In this document: positions 32,567 to 40,404 of the stretch, piece after piece
How positions within the stretch are numbered: the stretch's first letter is position 1
Layout: every line of letters starts with the position of its first letter
Assembly: GCA_963575745.1 (NCBI GenBank)
Contig: CAUYUJ010015945.1
Location: 132,501-196,500, forward strand
Direction: 5' to 3'
Origin: Prorocentrum cordatum
Taxonomy: Eukaryota > Sar > Dinophyceae > Prorocentrales > Prorocentraceae
DNA: 64,000 nucleotides
Position numbers and translations under genes: made by a program
The notes under the pieces: model-generated
What the model saw: the letters and a program-made list of their open reading frames with translations, nothing else
What the model was told of the DNA's origin: nothing
Database searches by the model: none

Positions 32567-33922
32567 TCACCATTCAATAACTCGAGCCCTGCGATCAGCG
32601 TTGTGCGGTTTGTGTTCTTTGTCTCCTCTCACGAGGCATTTACATCCGTAACACCCTGGTGTCGGTCCCATGTTCAAGCATTCGTGTTTTTTAACTGCAA
32701 TCCCTCGTGCAATGAGCGGCTTCGTCTCAGGCGCAGTTAATTCTTGCTCTGGTAAATCCATGGGTACCATGATCCTAGACTGTAATTCCATTCCCGCTGT
32801 GCTCGGGTCAGGCTGCCAAGGTAACCCCTTTATTTCGGTGATCTCGGCAATATTCCATCTTTCCGCATCACTTCCTTTTCTTTTAAACTCGTGCGCCTTG
32901 ATTGCACCATTGGGCGTCCCAATAATTAGCTCTTGACTTTTCTCGTTTATGCCTAGAAACACTCCACTTTCCCATCTCATTTCGAGCTTCTCGCGGCCTT
33001 TGTGCGCAGGTGTCTTCAAATACATGACACACTCACCAAACTCAGGAATTTGCTTGTTAAATTTTCGTCCCCTGCACCTCTCATGGGCCGTCTTCCCATC
33101 CGTGTCCATTGTGAACTTGTTAATCGAAGAGGACGCGTAGCTCACCAGCCAAGGTATTATCTGATGGCTTTCACCAAACTCAGTCTTATAATTGGCATCT
33201 AAGGCGCTCTTTAACGTTCTGACCTGACCCTGCACTGTCCTAACGGCTCTCTCAATTTCGCCGTTGGCCTTTTCACGCAAACTCAGGGCTAACTTCAACT
33301 CCCATGTCAAGATCACACGAAGCTTTAATCCTATTGGCCAAGTGCTCGTGATTGCCGCTTCCCCATCACTTTTGAGTATCACCTTCTTGTATCCGGTAAA
33401 ACTTATCATGCCACATCCTACTTTTACCGAGTACGAGTCCACTCCCTTTCTCATCAACACTCTGCTCCAAGTTAATTTGGTCTCTCTGCAATGCATGGCC
33501 AAAATTGGATTGCCATTGCTGGTGCTTTCACCTTCATCCTTTCTTCCTTTAAGCCACATGTAATCCATTGAAATCACTGGCACGTTTCCGTTCCCCTCTC
33601 TTTTGCGTCTACGGTGATTGCGTCTGCGCGCTTTCCCTCTAACGCAATGTGGGCACCAGCTTCGGCAAGGCAAATGCGTCGTGTTATGCGCTTCAACTTC
33701 CTCCTTTGAGGGCCTCATGTCACAGTAAACTTTCTTTGGTAACTCCGCTTCATCACCCACAAATACATCTTCCACATCACTTAACTCACTATCGTTGCCC
33801 CCACTTTCACTCCCTTCGTCTCCTTCGGTATTAAAGACGTTTAAGTTTTCGCTTGGTCTTACGGGTGATGGGGGGCTTAGTAGAACAGATCCGCCTCCAG
33901 GGTTCCCGGCCGCGGAAAACCC
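32567..33922 (-). CDS. Integrase domain of pol
   Basis: Catalyses insertion of the cDNA into host chromosomes. Counting from an internal Met at 33,775, the zinc-binding HHCC appears as H30-x3-H34 and C41-x2-C44. The catalytic triad is D71, D137 and E173, with the D,D(35)E spacing of retroviral/copia integrases. An acidic Ser-rich leader (33,880-33,775) precedes this Met and is open in the same frame back to 33,922, directly after a TGA at 33,925-33,923. So the product needs a -1 shift from gag. The frame ends at a TGA (32,569-32,567), after which the same frame stays open for another 250 codons, so this stop is probably a lesion. Confidence 0.9.
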   Translation of the reverse strand, partial: GFSAAGNPGGGSVLLSPPSPVRPSENLNVFNTEGDEGSESGGNDSELSDVEDVFVGDEAELPKKVYCDMRPSKEEVEAHNTTHLPCRSWCPHCVRGKARRRNHRRRKREGNGNVPVISMDYMWLKGRKDEGESTSNGNPILAMHCRETKLTWSRVLMRKGVDSYSVKVGCGMISFTGYKKVILKSDGEAAITSTWPIGLKLRVILTWELKLALSLREKANGEIERAVRTVQGQVRTLKSALDANYKTEFGESHQIIPWLVSYASSSINKFTMDTDGKTAHERCRGRKFNKQIPEFGECVMYLKTPAHKGREKLEMRWESGVFLGINEKSQELIIGTPNGAIKAHEFKRKGSDAERWNIAEITEIKGLPWQPDPSTAGMELQSRIMVPMDLPEQELTAPETKPLIARGIAVKKHECLNMGPTPGCYGCKCLVRGDKEHKPHNADRRARVIEW

Positions 33923-36486
33923 TCAGTTACGTTCACTTCGCTCCTGGGATTGACGGCCTCCGCTGGTCCCTTCGGTACTGTGATGTTGAACTGGAATGTG
34001 CCATTCTTCTCATGAGTAGTTGTGAACTTACCGGTCGCCTTGTTCATGATGTGGCTCAGGGATCTCCCGTTAGAATCCTTGTCGAACACCACTCTATTTC
34101 CAGCGTTTACCATCTCTCTGACAGATCCTAGGACTTTGTTGACCTCTGCTACCTGAATCGGCATACTGACGGCGTTCCCATGCTCGTTTTTACCTGTGAT
34201 CACTCGTTGACCATAATGCTTTATCGTGGTTCCATTTGCTGCACTGTAGTGTCGTCCCTGCTTTGACGCGTCCGCATGCTTAATAAGGAAATGAGTGCCA
34301 ACTTTGGGGGGTCCCACTGTGTTGTATGCGCCGGAGTCCACGGTAACCACGATCGTCTCATGCGTTGCACTTGGTGGCGGCACCGCGTTAATCTCTGGAT
34401 CACAGCCCCGCATCTCAATTAGCCCAATTTCCTTGCACTTCTCCAGCCAACTTTTTTCCTGCCTCACGCTTTTACTTATTCTCTGGTCCCATTGACTAGT
34501 ATGATTACAGTCCCCGTTACACTGGTGTTCCTGATAAATTCTTTTCAAATTCACCGCGTTGCTACGTGCCGTTTTCTTTCTGGCGTAATAGGGCAGGTCC
34601 CATTTCTCGTTAACCTCCTCGATTGCAGGCTGGTCTAGCGGCACGTTCATTGCTTCCTTCATCTCAACGCTGAGAACATGCTGTGGTTGGCCGAACGAGG
34701 TGGTTTGTTCAATCTCAGTGTTCACTGCAGGTTTCTCTTGCTCAACTTCGTTGGCGGTCTTCTTGGGGCCCGGACAGTTAATGGCGATATGCCCTTTTCC
34801 GCCACACTTGTAACACTCACGCTCGCTGTGCGGGGTGAACTTCCCTTGGCCTCCGTAGCTTCCTCCCCACGAGCTGCTTCCTTTACCTCCCTGTTTGCCT
34901 CCGATCTTACCTTTCACATAGGATCCGTAAGTGGCTCGGTAACCTTTGCCTTTTCCGCCCTTGCCACCTTTACCTCCTTTGGTGAACTGTTTAGGTCTTG
35001 TGCAGTTTCTGGCTAAATGGCCCATGCCTCCACAATTGTAACACCTGGGGCCCGCTCCTTTACCTTTGCCTTTGTTTACGGCGTCAATTTCTTCATATTC
35101 TCCACCGTCACTCTCATTGGCCCAGGACCCGTAATTCCACGATCCATCTTCTGACCACCAGTTTCCATCTTCGTCAACCCATCCTGTTTGGTCCCAAACA
35201 TTTTCGGACCCTTGACTCATCTCGTTGATATTCCCAATGTCCATTGCATCCTTATTTTTCGTATCTGAGTCAAGCTTCTTTTTACGCGCCCAGTCTTCGC
35301 ACTTTGAGTACAATTTCTGAAATGAGTCAATGTTAAGCGCGTCAGGCGTTCGCCAACACGCCTGCTGCCATTCGTCGAACCAGTCATTCGCGTGCACCAT
35401 TATGGCCCTGAGCGCAGTGACTTTAAAAGGAAGAGGCAGCGAGTAATCTTTACCATATTTCTCAAGATTTTCTGCCAATGCGCTCCATTCCTCAAGTCGG
35501 GTAACAGTGTCAGTGATTTTCTTGGGCGGCTCAGGATTCATGGCATGCGTCATTTTTGATGATGAGGTCGCTCCGGTTACCGCCGAGTACCATTCGTAAA
35601 CCTTTTGCCAAGCCATGATTCCATCTCCATCCATCAGTCCCTTTAATTTACCTCTGGCCTCCGCACCTTCAAGTTTCTCGTTCAGAATGTACCATAAGTC
35701 TTCCTCCATCTGAGTTTTGTCTCCCTCGGTGAACTCATATTCGCCTTTGTTGTCGTCCTCGGCTTGTTTGGCCTGATTCGCCTTCAGGTACTCACTTGCA
35801 GTTAATCGGCCGTTCATTATGCGTATGATGTCGTCATCGTCCTCCTCTGGTACGACTCCGTCAAGCGTCTCCAGCTTCTTGTTTAGCATTTTCAGTGCCG
35901 GTCGGTAACTCGGCTTCACTTGGGCTAGTGCGTTCAAGAACTTGTCGTTCCAGTCTCTGAACTTTGCTCTTTCCCCACTGAAGTTCTTTAGCGCCTGTAA
36001 TGCTTTATATTCGCTTATCGGTTTACTGCTCCCGTGCTTGCTTCCGCTTCCTCCTTTAATCGCTTCCGAGATCTGACCAAACCTTTCGATCAACTTTTCT
36101 TGTACTTCACTGTTGGTCTCCAACTCAGTGACTCTTTCCACCAATCTGCGAGCATCCCTTTCGAGTGCAGCGTTTCTCTTTGTGATCGCTAACAGCATGC
36201 TGTTGGTCTTGTGGGCACTCTGTAACATTTGGAACGCTTCGGCATTCGATACCTCCCTTCGATCCTGTGTTACTCGCTCGTTAATGAACGTTGCGAGTCC
36301 GAAATGGTTCGCGAATAGCGCCGTCTGAACGTAACTGAAGTCTCCGCTCATATATGCTTGTTCGCACAGATCGTTGAAGCGATTCGGGTCCATGTTGACC
36401 CATGCATCTCTGTCTGCCGGCACATTGAGATTAACTGGCGGGTCGCCCTGCCCAGGTCTGGCCGCAGCTGCCGCTGCCGCTGCCAT
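33877..36486 (-). CDS. gag: Gag-protease polyprotein of the copia-type element
   Basis: 870 codons including the TAA. Poly-Ala start in a strong context (GCCATGG), only 21 bp inside the 5' LTR. An N-terminal helical capsid-like region (~25-420) with a coiled-coil stretch (~100-140) is followed by an acidic Trp/Gly-rich spacer. Two CCHC zinc knuckles come next: CYNCGGMGHLARNC (~481) and CYKCGGKGHIAINC (~558), separated by a Gly/Lys-rich RNA-binding region. A retroviral-type aspartic protease active site VTVDSGAYNTVG lies at ~712-723. Assembles the particle, binds RNA and processes the polyprotein. The last 46 nt overlap the integrase frame, and the TAA is read only if no -1 shift occurs. No internal lesion. 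Confidence 0.95.
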   Translation of the reverse strand: MAAAAAAAARPGQGDPPVNLNVPADRDAWVNMDPNRFNDLCEQAYMSGDFSYVQTALFANHFGLATFINERVTQDRREVSNAEAFQMLQSAHKTNSMLLAITKRNAALERDARRLVERVTELETNSEVQEKLIERFGQISEAIKGGSGSKHGSSKPISEYKALQALKNFSGERAKFRDWNDKFLNALAQVKPSYRPALKMLNKKLETLDGVVPEEDDDDIIRIMNGRLTASEYLKANQAKQAEDDNKGEYEFTEGDKTQMEEDLWYILNEKLEGAEARGKLKGLMDGDGIMAWQKVYEWYSAVTGATSSSKMTHAMNPEPPKKITDTVTRLEEWSALAENLEKYGKDYSLPLPFKVTALRAIMVHANDWFDEWQQACWRTPDALNIDSFQKLYSKCEDWARKKKLDSDTKNKDAMDIGNINEMSQGSENVWDQTGWVDEDGNWWSEDGSWNYGSWANESDGGEYEEIDAVNKGKGKGAGPRCYNCGGMGHLARNCTRPKQFTKGGKGGKGGKGKGYRATYGSYVKGKIGGKQGGKGSSSWGGSYGGQGKFTPHSERECYKCGGKGHIAINCPGPKKTANEVEQEKPAVNTEIEQTTSFGQPQHVLSVEMKEAMNVPLDQPAIEEVNEKWDLPYYARKKTARSNAVNLKRIYQEHQCNGDCNHTSQWDQRISKSVRQEKSWLEKCKEIGLIEMRGCDPEINAVPPPSATHETIVVTVDSGAYNTVGPPKVGTHFLIKHADASKQGRHYSAANGTTIKHYGQRVITGKNEHGNAVSMPIQVAEVNKVLGSVREMVNAGNRVVFDKDSNGRSLSHIMNKATGKFTTTHEKNGTFQFNITVPKGPAEAVNPRSEVNVTEGFPRPGTLEADLFY
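33916..33922 (-). promoter_or_regulatory. Putative -1 ribosomal frameshift heptamer between gag and pol
   Basis: G GGT TTT in gag register fits X XXY YYZ. It sits exactly at the upstream limit of the pol frame (pol-frame TGA at 33,925-33,923) and 37 nt before the gag TAA. The following 25 nt (CCGCGGCCGGGAACCCTGG...) are GC-rich and can form a small stem-loop about 6 nt downstream. Family knowledge: copia elements vary in gag/pol expression; many use a single ORF. Confidence 0.6.
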
Positions 36487-36489
36487 GGC

Positions 36490-36507
36490 AACCGCGCTCC
36501 GCTACCA
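36490..36507 (-). other. Primer-binding site, initiator-tRNA-Met type
   Basis: TGGTAGCGGAGCGCGG directly follows the 5' LTR. It is complementary to a tRNA 3' end reading ...CUCCGCUACCA, as expected for eukaryotic initiator tRNA-Met, the usual copia primer. It overlaps the short leader before the gag ATG. Confidence 0.85.
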
Positions 36508-36682
36508 TGCAAAACCCCGAGGAGGGTTCTACACGGGAGCCTGGCAACAATGATAACGATAGGTCACCTTTATACTCCCGAACGGCAAAGCAGGTCTAAG
36601 TAGCTTCGGCCGTTAAACACTTGAGCCAAAGGCAGCAGGGTTACTATTCCTCCCCTGTCACGCGCACGCTTGCATGTTAACA
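36508..36682 (-). repeat. 5' LTR of the copia-type element
   Basis: 175 bp, TG...CA. A TATA-like TATAAAGG (36,574-36,567) lies about 80 bp upstream of the gag ATG, so a start 25-30 bp downstream would give a ~50-nt leader. TTTGGCTCAAG (36,630-36,620) matches the last 11 nt of the dinoflagellate spliced leader. Confidence 0.97.
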
Positions 36683-36687
36683 CTTCC
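36683..36687. repeat. Target-site duplication, right copy
   Basis: CTTCC, matching 25,923-25,927. Followed at once by TCC triplets to about 36,713. Confidence 0.9.
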
Positions 36688-36929
36688 TCCTCCTCCTCCT
36701 CCTCCTCCTCCTCCTGGCTCTCGGGGTCCGAGTCAGATGGGCCCCGAGAACATCGGACAAGCGGGAAGGATCAAGCCAAGTCCGCTCAGGATCGGCGCTC
36801 ACGGGGTCTATCCAGTGCGAATCGTCGCCCCATATACATCCGTGCTTGAGGGCCCGGGGGCCCGAGAACGCGGCCCCTGGAGGCCGAACCCAGACCCTCA
36901 GACCTCGCCCCCACAACCCCCAGCCATCT

Positions 36930-37089
36930 TTAGGTCGGGCGTGTCCCCCCACAGGCGATTTGTGGACGCAGAATTGAACACATAGTAATGAAATGCCCCC
37001 AAGTGCGGAAAAATTATATAAAAAATCACTACAGACTATTTTTTGACTATTTCGGAGCATTCCTCCTGTAGAGGGACAGGCCCGATTGA
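36930..37089. mobile_element. MA-family MITE, copy 7
   Basis: TTAGGTCGGGCGTGTCCCCC to CCTGTAGAGGGACAGGCCCG followed by ATTGA. Flanks 'agccatct' (36,922-36,929) and 'agccagct' (37,091-37,098) match at 7 of 8 positions. Confidence 0.88.
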
Positions 37090-37107
37090 AAGCCAGCTCC
37101 AACTTTT

Positions 37108-37240
37108 CTGCAGTGGAGGCCCGACCACAAGAAGCCCTCCATAGCCATAGCACTCTCTGCATAGCAAAGCCATCGAAACCCAGGAAACCCGGTGCACCCT
37201 GGAGGCAAGCAGGGTCTCTTGGCATGGGTCTCCACTGCAT
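37108..37240. mobile_element. MC inverted-repeat element, copy 1
   Basis: Ends GCAGTGGAGGCCCGACCACA and CTTGGCATGGGTCTCCACTGC are imperfect inverses. Internal 'atagcaaagccatcgaaacc' and 'gcaccctggaggcaagcagg' are shared with 38,668-38,845 and 54,858-55,045. This copy lacks ~45 bp in the first half. Confidence 0.75.
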
Positions 37241-37447
37241 CTGTCCGATCCTGCCTCATCCTGCCTCCCTTCTGCCTTTTTCTGGCGGTCCCGCCCAGCC
37301 AACTGCGCGAGCGGCAGGGGGCGGGCTCAGAAGGCCATCTGGGACCGCAGGTAGTGCTCCCACCAGACCTGGCCAACCCCCAGCTTACCCCGCACGAGAT
37401 TGACAGACCCAAAGCAATGGCAATCTTAAAACTGGAGGAGCCTCGAA

Positions 37448-37622
37448 ACTGCATAATAATAACTTTCAAGGCCCCCGCTGATTTCTTGGATCGGCGCTGA
37501 ATCCTTCTCCCGGGCGCGCGGAGCGCGCCAAGCACTCTTGGAGGCGCCGCCAGGGGTGTCCAGTCCAAATCCTAAACATCCGCACGGAGCACTGAACACT
37601 CATGTTTATGCCGTTTTTCCCC
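37448..37622. mobile_element. FBA foldback element, copy 6
   Basis: Left arm 'actttcaaggcccccgctga' then 'tttcttggatcggcgctg', central 'ggcgcgcggagcgcgcc', right arm 'gcacggagcactgaacac' then 'tcatgtttatgccgttttt'. Confidence 0.85.
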
Positions 37623-37629
37623 CTCGAAA

Positions 37630-38150
37630 AACTGCGCCCTCACAAACATAGGGGGATCCTTGTGATCGGCACCGAGATGCGGTGATGCAATCCTACTCCT
37701 GATGGGCTGATCGTCCGGGAGGGGTGGCTAACCCTGCGACGGAGCTTCCCCGTCCCCCCCCTCGCTCCCCAACGCGAGCCCATCCCCCCACGCCCCCTCC
37801 GACAGCACGCGCTCACACACCCCAAACCCAAGAAGGGGGGGGGCGATTATCATCCGAAGGCGGCCTGGGGGTCTGAACTGAAGGGGCCCAGAGAAAATCG
37901 GTCCAGAAGGGGGGTATTCCACTCAAAATCTGTTCCCGAACCCCTCCAGTGGCCCATATCTGATGCATTTGTTCACCTTGGAGCCTTTGTTGACGGTCCA
38001 GGGCTCGAAAACGGCCCTCGGGGGCTGAACCATGCAAAAAACTTTTGCGAGCCCAGAACCAAAGCTGGGCCACCTCAGACTCCTAGCCCGCTCCAAATGC
38101 TTATCCTACTCGGAGAAGGGATACGGATGTGCTTCAGGCTGACAAGAAGG
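37630..38150. other. No recognisable feature
   Basis: Unique-looking DNA downstream of the last recognised glycosyltransferase exon. Further exons could be hidden here but none was identified. Confidence 0.4.
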
Positions 38151-38152
38151 AC

Positions 38153-38194
38153 CTGCTCGAGGTCGCCCTTCTTCGCCTGCGCGTCCCACGGCTT
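38153..38194 (-). CDS. Glycosyltransferase family 8 gene, exon 3
   Basis: Reads KPWDAQAKKGDLEQ, which follows naturally after the exon 2 ending HFCSSPK: GT8 proteins of the glycogenin type often have a [S/G]-x-x-KPW segment here. A GT donor directly follows (CAG|GTCC at 38,153-38,151), and the 5' side reads GCCAAG, acceptor-like, within a short AAGAAG ambiguity. Downstream exons were not found. Confidence 0.6.
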
Positions 38195-38667
38195 CTTGGC
38201 GGCGACCAGAAGGGGCCAAGGCCAGAGGGGGGCAGCCTTTCTCAGACCGCGCATCGTTCCACCGATACCCATCCCAACTGGCACGGCTTGGGCCCCACTG
38301 GCCGACTTACCCCTTATCTTTTGGGGGTCATGTGCAGTTCCCTTCCAGTTTCGCGGGACCTATCCCCCCCTGAGGAGGTGGGCTGGTGGGGCTGATACAA
38401 GGCCCAGTGGGGAGGGGGATCGGTTAGGCGAGGGTGACGAGCGAGGCCAGAGCGAAGATAACATCGGACCGACACACATCGGAAACTTCGGCGTGCTGGC
38501 GGGCCTGGAGAGTGCATCGCATGTATCGTGCGCCACAGCCGTTCCAGAGCGCCCGAAGCGATCCGTCGTCCGCGGGGGGGAACCCGAGGGCCGAGGTTCA
38601 GAATTTTTGGCTGCGTCTGCTTCTCTTTCGGCCTCTGGACCAGAGGACTCCGCGGTCCTCTGGATAC

Positions 38668-38845
38668 AGCGGAGGCCCGACCACAAGAAGCCTTCCACAA
38701 GACACCCGACCCTGAGACCCCAGGACGTCCCTTGGCTGTTCGGTGCGGGAGCGCCACGCTCTCCATAGCAAAACCAGCGAAGCCCAAGACACCCAAGGCA
38801 CCCTGGAGGCAAGCAGGGTGCTTCTTGGCATGGGTCTCCGCTGTA
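38668..38845. mobile_element. MC inverted-repeat element, copy 2
   Basis: Ends CAGCGGAGGCCCGACCACAA and CTTGGCATGGGTCTCCGCTG. Lies in the 1.2-kb intron between exons 2 and 3 of the glycosyltransferase gene. Confidence 0.8.
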
Positions 38846-39039
38846 CCTTTCGGGGGGGGGCCGACAAAAGGGGTCAGAGGAGGGTCTCTGGGCGCCTCGA
38901 GGCACCTCGGGCGCTATATCGCCTGCCGAGGAGGGCGCTCGGCGCCGAGGCCGGCCAGACGTGGCCGTGCTCGGCGCCCCCTCTCCACCCTCCTGCTCGG
39001 ATGCCAGGGCCTCTCGAGGATGCAGGGGAGCTTCTGCCG

Positions 39040-39218
39040 GGGGCGCGCAAGCATGGATTGGCGATCCACGGATTTGGCGCGCGGTCGCCAACTCCATGGG
39101 TCGGGGCGGGGGAGGTGCCCTCCCCAAAATACGGCCAGTGCCGCCTCGTTCGGCGGCGGGAATCCGCGCTTGCCCATGGAAACGGGACCCGTCGCTGGCT
39201 AATCCACGCCCCCTTGAT
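39040..39218. repeat. Dispersed repeat S, copy 2
   Basis: Matches 19,120-19,296. Intronic with respect to the glycosyltransferase gene. Confidence 0.7.
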
Positions 39219-39370
39219 CTATGATTGCGATCGCCTGATTCTGAGAAAAGAACGGTCCGCTTACAAGCGACACCCTCCCCCGCCGCAAACATTCTTGAGA
39301 CGTCCTGGGAAATCTCTTGCTAATCAACGACGCTTCCTTGCTTCCCTGCCCCTGTCGCTCGCCGCCAAAC

Positions 39371-39820
39371 TTCGGAGACGAACAGAAGTGGAGGATCTTG
39401 ATCGGCTTGATGGCCTCCCAATACCCCGGGTTCTTGTGGGTAAACCAATACATCGTTCGGAGAGCATTATACCTGAAGGGCAGCCGGTGCTGCGATGACC
39501 ACTCGTACCAAGAGGGGAAGAAAGAGTTCAGGAATCCAGTATCGCCACCATCGTGAGAACCCAACTTTGGAACTTGCGCCATCATTTCGGCAAACACATC
39601 TCGGGAAGGTTGCATCACAATCACGCCTGCGTTGAATCGATCTGGAGGAAACACGTCTGGGCAAAAGGATGGGCTCGGCCGCTCAAAAAGCTCGTCGACA
39701 CTCTCCAAGACGATACAATCGGCGTCGATGTACACAAGCCTGTCGAAGTCCTCCTGCTCCCAGAGGCGCAACTTGGTGAAACCAGAATTCGCCCAGCCGG
39801 GAACGTCTGTAAGATGAGGA
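39371..39820 (-). CDS. Glycosyltransferase family 8 gene, exon 2 (catalytic core)
   Basis: About 150 codons. It begins PHLTDVPGWANSGFTKL, then RLWEQEDFDRLVYIDADCIV with the DxD motif (DAD) that binds Mn2+ and the nucleotide sugar. LFERPSPSFCPDVFPPDRFN and AGVIVMQPSRDVF follow, then DGGDTGFLNSFFPSWYEW, HRLPFRYNA, and IKILHFCSSPK at the end. This is the glycogenin/GT8 core, which transfers glucose or another sugar from an NDP-sugar. The acceptor CCCTAG is preceded by a pyrimidine-rich stretch. The open frame on either side reads into introns. Exact partner substrate unknown. Confidence 0.88.
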
Positions 39821-40022
39821 CTAGGGATAAGAAGGAGTACACAAGCTACACGAACATAGAGTTTCGGAGGTGTGCGCGGATCTTGTGGACCAGCGCTGGA
39901 CCCGCTTGCGGCGCGTCTGGCGCCGCCGCCGACGCCCTCCGCGCGCCAGGGAGCGGCGACCAGCGCGTTTCCGAGAAGTCCGCGCGCACCTCCGAAAGCC
40001 GATGTTGACCTAGTTGTTTCTC
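39821..40022. mobile_element. FBA foldback element forming intron 1 of the GT8 gene
   Basis: The inferred 202-nt intron starts GAGAAACAACTAGGTC and ends CTTATCCCTAG on the minus strand. It contains both FBA arms (CGGAGGTGCGCGCGGACTTC and GATCCGCGCACACCTCCG), the central palindromes, and the outer TATGTTCGTGT/AACATCGG termini. Its length is nearly that of the intact FBA copy (197 bp), so the whole intron is the element. The donor appears to be GA, a non-canonical donor reported for dinoflagellates; phase then fits both exons. Confidence 0.75.
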
Positions 40023-40213
40023 CCTCGGGGGATCGCATCAACACGCCGAAGCTTCACGATGTCCACGGCAGCCAGACGTCCCAGGACGCCGGGCGACACC
40101 TGATCGGTGTGGAGCAGCAGCAGTACCTCCGGGGTGCCGCTGGCCTTCAGCGAAGCCGCCAGGGCCTGCACGGGCATCAGGAAATCCCGGGGGGCGCCAA
40201 CGACCCGCCCGCC
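40023..40213 (-). CDS. Glycosyltransferase family 8 gene, exon 1 of those recognised
   Basis: About 63 codons. It runs GGRVVGAPRDFLMPVQALAA, SLKASGTPEVLLLLHTDQVS and PGVLGRLAAVDIVKLRRVDA to IPRG. This is the N-terminal GT8 pattern: a residue run entering the nucleotide-sugar-binding fold, then SL, then a V-L-L-L-L-H-T-D strand. The acceptor CCTAG|GGC lies at 40,215-40,214. A 5' exon with the initiator Met must exist beyond 40,380 but was not identified. Confidence 0.8.
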
Positions 40214-40219
40214 CTAGGC

Positions 40220-40379
40220 TTAGGTCGGGCCTGTCCCTCTACAGGGGGATTCGGGGCGGAAAGTTAGACACAGTCCCAGACTACACCAAAACTGCTCAGA
40301 CATAGTCGAAACACCGTCCCCATACGATTTCTGGCCTGCTTTCGAATCCTCCTCCCGTAGAGAGACGTGCCCGACTTCA
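40220..40379. mobile_element. MA-family MITE, copy 8, abutting a GT8 splice acceptor
   Basis: TTAGGTCGGGCCTGTCCCTC to GAGACGTGCCCGACTTCA. In the sense of the GT8 gene the element ends CCCGACCTAA, then GCCTAG|GGC: it lies within 6 bp of the 3' splice site of the upstream intron. No clean target-site duplication. Confidence 0.82.
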
Positions 40380-40404
40380 CACCACGGGGACCGAAGCACG
40401 CCGA

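Larger units (their letters stand above)
29053..33925 (-). pseudogene. pol: pol polyprotein of the copia-type element (interrupted)
   Basis: Integrase, linker, RT and RNase H can be followed continuously, but only across four lesions. These are an in-frame TGA at 32,569-32,567, a -1 shift at a five-A run near 31,800, a -1 shift near 29,980, and an in-frame TGA at 29,517-29,515. Translation immediately resumes in homologous sequence after each. The second TGA stands where copia RNase H domains carry the Gly of the DYAGCKRTRKS motif. Entry from gag is by an apparent -1 frameshift at 33,922-33,916. Either this copy is recently dead, or some breaks are assembly errors or recoding sites. Confidence 0.85.
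25928..36682 (-). mobile_element. Complete Ty1/copia-type LTR retrotransposon with a third ORF
   Basis: 10,755-bp element on the minus strand, bounded by 175-bp LTRs and a 5-bp CTTCC duplication. Sense order: LTR, primer-binding site, Gag-protease, integrase, linker, reverse transcriptase, RNase H, an extra 856-codon ORF, polypurine tract, LTR. Integrase before RT assigns it to the copia superfamily. The body is visibly more AT-rich than its GC-rich surroundings. The two LTRs differ at 2 of 175 positions, so insertion is recent, yet pol has four disabling lesions. The insertion split a run of TCC triplets: the sequence to the right resumes as TCCTCCTCC. Confidence 0.97.

Noticed and set aside
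29515-32569. In-frame TGA codons as selenocysteine
   Set aside because: No Sec-family context in integrase or RNase H, and the second TGA replaces a conserved Gly; mutation is simpler.
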